DNA from: REEB95 sp050729835
GTDB lineage: Bacteria > Pseudomonadota > Alphaproteobacteria > ATCC43930 > CGMCC-115725
Length of the DNA stretch: 64,000 nucleotides
Direction of reading: 5' to 3'
NCBI GenBank assembly: GCA_050729835.1
Contig: JBOHLS010000005.1
Span: 1 to 64,000 of the forward strand
The position numbers and the translations under genes were made by a program. Under the pieces are notes generated by a model. It was given only the letters and a program-made list of their open reading frames with translations, was not told where the DNA came from and made no database searches. The stretch's first letter is position 1. The number at the start of each line of letters is the position of its first letter. Below are positions 58,968-64,000 of the stretch, one piece after another.

Positions 58968-60383
58968 ATGTTGCGCATCTTCGGGCATTTCGTGCCGATT
59001 CCGGCCGTCGTCATCGGCCTATGTGAAATCCTCCTGACGGCGAGCGCGATCTATCTCGCCACCGCACCCAGTACCCCTGCCCTGGCCGGCGAGTTCCACT
59101 TCGCCGCCTCATCGGTCCAGTTCTCGCTCGGCATGTCCGCCATCGCCACCGGCGCGATGGGCGCCGTCGGGCTCTACAACTACGAAGTTTTCCTCGACTC
59201 GCGGCTGATGATCACCAAGGCCCTGCTGGCGCTCGCCATGGTCGTGCCGGCGGCGGCCATCGGCGGTCTGTTCTTCACGCGCAACGTGCTCGGTGGGCTC
59301 GCCGATTCGTGGCACGGGCTCTGCTTCAAGAGCGCGGCGGCCTGGATGGGCTGCGTCGTCATCACGCGCATGGCGTTGTTGCACTTTTCGGACATCGAGA
59401 TGTTCCGTCGCGGCGTGGTCGTATTGGGCACCGGCGTGCGCGCCGAGCGCATCGCCGATCTCGCCCGGCGCCACGCCAACCACTATTTCCTGCCGCGCGC
59501 CTACGTCCATATCGGCGCCGATCCGCATCTGATCGACGGCGAGACCCTCGATCTCGACACCGTCAAGGACCACCGCGCGCTGGCCAAATTCGCTCGCAAG
59601 CTCGGCGTTCGCGAGGTCGTGGTCGCGACCGACGAGCGCCGCGGCATGCCCGTTGAACAGCTGCTTCATTGCAAGATCGACGGCATCAATGTCGTCGACT
59701 ACCTGACGTTCTGGGAGCGCGAGAACGGCCGCATCGACATCGACGCGCTGCAGCCGAGCTGGCTCATCTATTCCGACGGCTTCCGCCAAGGCCACGTCAT
59801 CAACCTGGTGAAGCGCGCCTTCGACCTCACCGTCAGCTTCCTGCTGCTGGTGGCGACGCTGCCGGTGATCGCGCTGACGGCGCTGGTGATCCGGCTCGAG
59901 AGCCCGGGCCCGGTGATCTATCGCCAGGAGCGCGTCGGTAATCACAACCGGTCGTTCATGCTCTACAAGTTCCGCTCGATGCGCGCCGACGCCGAATGCG
60001 ACGGCGCACCGCGCTGGGCGGCGAACCGCGATCCGCGCGTCACGCGCATCGGCGCGATCATCCGTCGCTTCCGCATCGACGAGTTGCCGCAGCTCTGGAA
60101 CGTCTTCAAGGGCAACATGAGCTTCGTCGGCCCGCGCCCCGAGCGACCGTTCTTCGTCGACCAGCTGGCCGATTGCATCCCGTTCTACAACGAGCGGCAT
60201 TCGGTGAAGCCGGGCATCACGGGCTGGGCCCAGGTTAGCTATTCCTACGGCGCGTCGCTCGAGGATGCGCGGCAGAAGCTGGCCTACGACCTCTACTATG
60301 TGAAGAACCGCACGCTATTCCTCGACATCGTGATCCTGATCCAGACCGTGCGCGTCATCCTGTTCCGCGAGGGCGCGCGCTGA
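58968..60383 (+). CDS. PEP-CTERM-associated exopolysaccharide sugar transferase (undecaprenyl-phosphate glycosyl-1-phosphate transferase type)
   Basis: 471 residues. The N-terminal half has about four membrane helices and a CoA-binding-like Rossmann segment (RRGVVVLGTGVRAERI). The C-terminal catalytic domain of the WcaJ/PssY family starts VKRAFDLTVSFLLLVATLPVIALTALVIRLESPGPVIYRQ. It continues with KFRSMRADAE, RRFRIDELPQLWNVFKGNMSFVGPRPERP and GITGWAQVSYSYG. It starts polysaccharide repeat synthesis on the lipid carrier. prsK follows three bases downstream. Confidence 0.92.
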   Translation: MLRIFGHFVPIPAVVIGLCEILLTASAIYLATAPSTPALAGEFHFAASSVQFSLGMSAIATGAMGAVGLYNYEVFLDSRLMITKALLALAMVVPAAAIGGLFFTRNVLGGLADSWHGLCFKSAAAWMGCVVITRMALLHFSDIEMFRRGVVVLGTGVRAERIADLARRHANHYFLPRAYVHIGADPHLIDGETLDLDTVKDHRALAKFARKLGVREVVVATDERRGMPVEQLLHCKIDGINVVDYLTFWERENGRIDIDALQPSWLIYSDGFRQGHVINLVKRAFDLTVSFLLLVATLPVIALTALVIRLESPGPVIYRQERVGNHNRSFMLYKFRSMRADAECDGAPRWAANRDPRVTRIGAIIRRFRIDELPQLWNVFKGNMSFVGPRPERPFFVDQLADCIPFYNERHSVKPGITGWAQVSYSYGASLEDARQKLAYDLYYVKNRTLFLDIVILIQTVRVILFREGAR

Positions 60384-60386
60384 GCC

Positions 60387-62405
60387 ATGTCGTTCGCCGC
60401 CGTCACCTCCGCCATCTGCGCCGTCGCCTTCGCCGCGCTGTTCCTGTTCACGCTGGCGCGCGGCCAGGCCTCGCGCGAGGGCCGCTTCATCCTGGCCGCG
60501 TCGGGCGCGACCGCCCTATGGGCGGCCGCCTCGGCCTTCGGCGTCGCGCCGGGCGCGATCCAGCCGCTCGAGACCGTCCAGGCGCTGATTTGGCTGGCGC
60601 TGCTCGAATGGCTGCTGCGGCCGCAGGCGGAAAGCGATCCCAAGCGCGGCGCGCGCGGCCTGGCCGTCGGCATCGGCGCGTTGGCGGGAATCGCCGCGCT
60701 GGCCAACGATCTGGTGCATGTCGGCGGTACCGCGCTGGTCGGATCGCAGATCATCGCACGCGCCGGGCTGGCAATCGCCGGCTTGCTGCTGGTCGAGAAT
60801 CTCTATCGCAACATCGAGCCCAAGCGACTGTGGAACGTCATGCCGTTGTGCATCGGCATCGGCGGCTTCTTCGCCTACGGCCTGCTCCTCTATTCGACGG
60901 CCCTGCTGACCGGGCACGTCAACCCGGTCTTCGCCACGGCGCGGCCGGCGGCGACTTGCCTGGCGGCGCCGTTCCTGGCGCTGACCCTGGCGCGCAACCG
61001 CGATTGGAGCATCGACCACCACATCTCCCGCCGTCTGATCTTCCACGCCTTCACGCTGGTGGTGAGCGGCGTGTTTCTGCTCGTCGTCGCCAGCCTGGGC
61101 GCGGTGCTGCAAGGTGGTGCCTGGGGGCCGGCGACGCAGATCGTGGCGCTTTTCGGCAGCACGCTCGTGCTCGCGCTCGCGCTGTCCTCGGGCGGCATCA
61201 AGGCGCGGATCAACTACCTGGTGTCGCGCAATTTCTTCTCGCTGCACTACGACTACCGCCTTGAGTGGATGAACTTCATCGATATCCTGTCGGCGCCAGG
61301 CGACGGTGCCGAGCTGCGCCAGCGCGTCGTCCACGCCGTCGCCAACATCGTGGACAGCCCGCGCGGCGCGCTGTGGTTGATCGACGAAGGCGTCGGATTC
61401 CGGCCGGCCGCCTTCTTCGACCTGCGCCTGCCGGCGGAATTAGTCGAGTCGCCGACCGGCGCCTTCGTCGCCGGGTTTCGCGGCGGCCACTGGATCCAGA
61501 TTCTTGACGGCGAAGCCGACCCGGCGCCATGGCGTGCCGGAGGCCAGTTCTGGCTTGCCGTCCCGCTCGTCCATGGCGGTCGCATGATCGGCTTCATCGC
61601 GCTCGTCCATCCGCGCGCGCCGTTCGATCTGAATTGGGAGAGCTTCGACCTGTTGCGCGCCGTCGGCCGCCAGGCCGCCAGCTACGTCTGCGAGGAAAGC
61701 GCGGCGCAGCAACTCGCTGACGCACGCCGCCTCGAGGATTACGGCAAGCGCTTCGCCTTCCTCGGCCACGATCTCAAGAACCTCGCCAGCCAGCTGCGGC
61801 TGATCGCCGTCAACGCCCAGCGCCACGGCGACGATCCGGCGTTCCGCGCCGACGCCTTCCGCACGATCGAAGGGTCGGCCGCGCGCATGAGCGCGTTGCT
61901 CTTGCAGCTAAACGCGCGCACCGCCGCCGCCGCCGAGTCCCGACGCACCGTGCCGACTGACGCCGCGCGCATCGTGGCCGAAGTCGCCAGCGCGCTGGCC
62001 GGCGCCGCCGTGCCGATCGAGACGCGCATGCCGGCCGGGGCCGCGCTCGTCGCGATGCCGGTGGAAGACCTGCGCTCGGCGCTGATCCACGTCCTCAGCA
62101 ACGCCATCGAGGCCTCGCCAGATGGCGCCGCCGTGAGTGTCGCCGGCGCGGTCGCCGGTGGCCGGCTGGCGATCGAGATCGCCGACCGCGGGCCGGGCAT
62201 GGATCCGGAATTCGTCCACGGCGAGTTGTTTCGGCCGTTCCGCACCACCAAGGAGGGCGGCAGCGGTATCGGCGCCTATCAGACGCGCGAGCTGGTGCGC
62301 GCGGCCGGCGGCGAGCTCGACGTCATCAGCCAACCCGGCGCTGGCACCACCATGCGCATCGTTCTTCCCCTAGCACGAGAAGGAGCCGTCTCCTCGGCGG
62401 CATGA
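60387..62405 (+). CDS. prsK: PEP-CTERM system histidine kinase PrsK
   Basis: 672 residues. The N-terminal 300 residues form eight or more membrane helices. A GAF-like domain follows (about 315-455, RGALWLIDEG and FWLAVPLVHGGRMIGFIALVHPR). The phosphoacceptor is in FLGHDLKNLASQLRL, the HDLKN form typical of PrsK. The HATPase has NAIEAS, DRGPGM and GGSGIGAYQTREL. It pairs with PrsR, five bases downstream, to control exopolysaccharide and PEP-CTERM protein genes. Confidence 0.9.
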   Translation: MSFAAVTSAICAVAFAALFLFTLARGQASREGRFILAASGATALWAAASAFGVAPGAIQPLETVQALIWLALLEWLLRPQAESDPKRGARGLAVGIGALAGIAALANDLVHVGGTALVGSQIIARAGLAIAGLLLVENLYRNIEPKRLWNVMPLCIGIGGFFAYGLLLYSTALLTGHVNPVFATARPAATCLAAPFLALTLARNRDWSIDHHISRRLIFHAFTLVVSGVFLLVVASLGAVLQGGAWGPATQIVALFGSTLVLALALSSGGIKARINYLVSRNFFSLHYDYRLEWMNFIDILSAPGDGAELRQRVVHAVANIVDSPRGALWLIDEGVGFRPAAFFDLRLPAELVESPTGAFVAGFRGGHWIQILDGEADPAPWRAGGQFWLAVPLVHGGRMIGFIALVHPRAPFDLNWESFDLLRAVGRQAASYVCEESAAQQLADARRLEDYGKRFAFLGHDLKNLASQLRLIAVNAQRHGDDPAFRADAFRTIEGSAARMSALLLQLNARTAAAAESRRTVPTDAARIVAEVASALAGAAVPIETRMPAGAALVAMPVEDLRSALIHVLSNAIEASPDGAAVSVAGAVAGGRLAIEIADRGPGMDPEFVHGELFRPFRTTKEGGSGIGAYQTRELVRAAGGELDVISQPGAGTTMRIVLPLAREGAVSSAA

Positions 62406-62409
62406 GACC

Positions 62410-63771
62410 ATGAAAGACAGCAAAATATCCCTCCTGATCGTCGAGGACGACGACGGCATCGCCCGCCAGTACAAGTGGGCCTTGTCCGATTGCGACATGG
62501 CGTTCGCCGCCAATCGCGACGATGCGATCGCCGAGTTTCGCCGGGTGCGGCCGCAGGTCGTCGTGCTCGATCTGGGATTGCCGCCCGCCGCCGACACCGC
62601 CGCGGAAGGCATGGCCGCGCTCGAGGCGATGCTGGCGATGGTGCCGGAGACCAAGATCATCGTCGCCTCGGGCAACGAAAGCCGCGAGGTCGCACTGCGC
62701 GCCGTGCAACTCGGCGCCTACGATTTTCATCTGAAACCGGTCGATCTCGACGCGTTGCGGCTGATGATCGCGCGCGCCGCCAAGTTGCACGGGCTCGAGG
62801 CCGAGAATCGCCGTCTCCAGGATCTCATGCCGCGCTCGCCGATCGACGGCATCGTCGCCGCCAGCCCGCAGATGACGCGCGTGCTGCGCACCGTCGAGAA
62901 GATCGCGCCGACCGACGTCGCCGTTCTGCTTTTGGGCGAAAGCGGCACTGGCAAGGAGGTGCTGGCGCAGGCCGTCCACCGGCTGAGCCCACGCGCCAAG
63001 AAACCGTTCGTGGCCATCAACTGCGCCGCGATTCCCGAGACGCTGCTTGAAAGCGAGCTGTTTGGCCATGAGAAAGGCGCCTTCACCGGCGCGGTCAAGC
63101 AGACCATCGGCAAGATCGAGAACGCCAATGGCGGCACACTGTTCCTCGACGAGATCGGCGACGTGCCGCTCGTCATGCAGGTCAAGCTCCTGCGCTTCTT
63201 GCAGGACCAGGTGATCGAGCGCGTCGGCGGCCACCGCCCGATCCAGGTTGACGTGCGCATCGTCTGCGCCACCAACCAGGACCTTGACCACATGATCGGC
63301 ACCGGCCGCTTCCGCGAGGACCTTTACTATCGGCTCAACGAGATCCGCGTCACCGTGCCGCCGCTGCGCGAGCGCGAGGGCGATCCGGTGCTGCTGGCCA
63401 ACCATTTCCTCAAGCGCTTCAACGAGCAGTTCGCGCGCAAGGTCAAGGGTTTCGCGTCCGATGCGCTGACCGCAATCGCGATCCATCCGTGGCGCGGCAA
63501 CGTGCGCGAGCTCGAAAACCGCGTGAAGCGCGCGGTGGTCATGGCCGAAGGCGCCGCCGTCAGCGCCGCCGATCTCGAGCTGGCGCCCGCTGAGCTGCCC
63601 TATGGCTCGCTCGACCTGCGCGAGGCGCGGGCGCGGGCGGAGCGCGGCGTCATCCAGATGGCGCTGGCGCAAAGCGGTGGCAACCTGTCGCGCGCCGCGA
63701 AACTGCTCGGCATCAGCCGGCCGACGCTCTACGGCCTGCTCGAAGACCTCGGCCTCGAAGTCCATTCCTGA
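62410..63771 (+). CDS. prsR: PEP-CTERM-box sigma-54 response regulator PrsR
   Basis: 453 residues. A receiver (Asp54 in [10 protein letters not shown], Lys109) is followed by the AAA+ activator domain: Walker A GESGTGKE (176-183), the sigma-54 contact GAFTGA (223-228), and [15 protein letters not shown] Fis-type helix-turn-helix lies at the C-terminus ([26 protein letters not shown]). It activates RpoN promoters upstream of PEP-CTERM genes. It is followed directly by the prsT frame. Confidence 0.94.
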   Translation: MKDSKISLLIVEDDDGIARQYKWALSDCDMAFAANRDDAIAEFRRVRPQVVVLDLGLPPAADTAAEGMAALEAMLAMVPETKIIVASGNESREVALRAVQLGAYDFHLKPVDLDALRLMIARAAKLHGLEAENRRLQDLMPRSPIDGIVAASPQMTRVLRTVEKIAPTDVAVLLLGESGTGKEVLAQAVHRLSPRAKKPFVAINCAAIPETLLESELFGHEKGAFTGAVKQTIGKIENANGGTLFLDEIGDVPLVMQVKLLRFLQDQVIERVGGHRPIQVDVRIVCATNQDLDHMIGTGRFREDLYYRLNEIRVTVPPLREREGDPVLLANHFLKRFNEQFARKVKGFASDALTAIAIHPWRGNVRELENRVKRAVVMAEGAAVSAADLELAPAELPYGSLDLREARARAERGVIQMALAQSGGNLSRAAKLLGISRPTLYGLLEDLGLEVHS

Positions 63772-63801
63772 GTACACGCATCGGATCGCCTGGAGAGTCC
63801 T

Positions 63802-64000
63802 ATTATCAACCGTTCGGATATCATCGGCCGTGTCCTGCTCCTGGCGTTGGCGTGCGGCATGCTCGCGGCGGCGCCGTCGATCGCGGCCGCCTCGACCGGC
63901 GCCATCGATTCGGCGCAGCAGCTGATCGATCGCGGCGACCTGCGCGGCGCGGCCATCGAGCTGCGCAACGCGGCGCGCAACGAGCCACAGAATGCCGACA
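63802..64000 (+). CDS. prsT: Probable PEP-CTERM system TPR protein PrsT (partial, start codon non-standard)
   Basis: The frame opens right after the prsR stop and runs to the window edge. It encodes INRSDIIGRVLLLALACGMLAAAPSIAAAS, a signal peptide, then SAQQLIDRGDLRGAAIELRNAARNEPQNAD, the start of a tetratricopeptide repeat. No ATG, GTG or TTG precedes the signal peptide. ATT at 63802 or ATC at 63805, four to seven bases after GGAGAG, is the best start; TTG 63847 would remove the charged N-region. The call rests on the usual prsK-prsR-prsT order and the TPR. Confidence 0.75.
   Translation, partial: MINRSDIIGRVLLLALACGMLAAAPSIAAASTGAIDSAQQLIDRGDLRGAAIELRNAARNEPQNAD

Noticed and set aside
58754..59026. 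90-codon open frame overlapping the sugar transferase start
   Set aside because: It arises from the AT-rich leader and then runs out of frame into a well-supported gene.

Overview
This window is a GC-rich (roughly two-thirds G+C), densely coded chromosomal segment. Gene content and order (rpmH-rnpA-yidD-yidC-yihA-argB, ffs-dnaX-ybaB-recR, rpsP-rimM-trmD-rplS, a CycM-like anchored cytochrome c, dapD-dapE, NirA-type nitrite reductase) point to an alphaproteobacterium, most likely Rhodospirillales-like. That placement is inferred from gene content and was not tested by phylogeny. No phage, CRISPR array or complete insertion sequence was seen.

Region by region. 1-7 kb: edge of a cytochrome c gene, kdsB, pheA, the SRP RNA gene, dnaX-ybaB-recR, rmuC. 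6.5-13.3 kb: def-fmt-truA, a small outer-membrane barrel protein, dapD-dapE, a pirin and a HAD nucleotidase. 13.4-18.4 kb: a nitrite module with a NirC-type channel diverging from a siroheme nitrite reductase, an iron-sulfur flavoprotein reductase and a siroheme-synthesis dehydrogenase. 18.4-22.6 kb: argB, yihA, yidC, yidD, rnpA, rpmH. 22.7-29 kb: an orphan histidine kinase, an rRNA methyltransferase, gpt, a coiled-coil lipoprotein, tRNA-Arg, a fluoroacetate-dehalogenase homologue with Asn in place of the nucleophilic Asp, and a Tat-exported dienelactone hydrolase.

29.2-36.4 kb is the most unusual part. An RpfF-type DSF synthase faces an RpfC-type sensor (membrane input, kinase, receiver, Hpt) and a second kinase whose N-terminal receiver resembles that of RpfG. 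This looks like a diffusible-fatty-acid quorum-sensing locus in which the usual HD-GYP output is replaced by a PAS-kinase. NnrS and DUF488 genes share its minus-strand run.

36.5-44.4 kb: a catabolic cluster with a TRAP transporter (dctP, dctQ, and a dctM broken by one in-frame amber codon), an SGAT-type aminotransferase, a hydratase-family enzyme and a large FAD/FeS 2-hydroxyacid dehydrogenase. 44.5-48.5 kb: a ParE/Phd-type toxin-antitoxin pair, ftsY, mtaB, dapF. 48.6-56.7 kb: ffh, rpsP-rimM-trmD-rplS, then leuC-leuD-leuB with a pstS gene under a Pho-box-like promoter placed between leuC and leuD. 56.9-58.5 kb: a luciferase-family oxidoreductase diverging from a MarR regulator. 58.5-64 kb: after an AT-rich leader comes the regulatory start of a PEP-CTERM/exopolysaccharide system (sugar transferase, PrsK, PrsR, start of PrsT).
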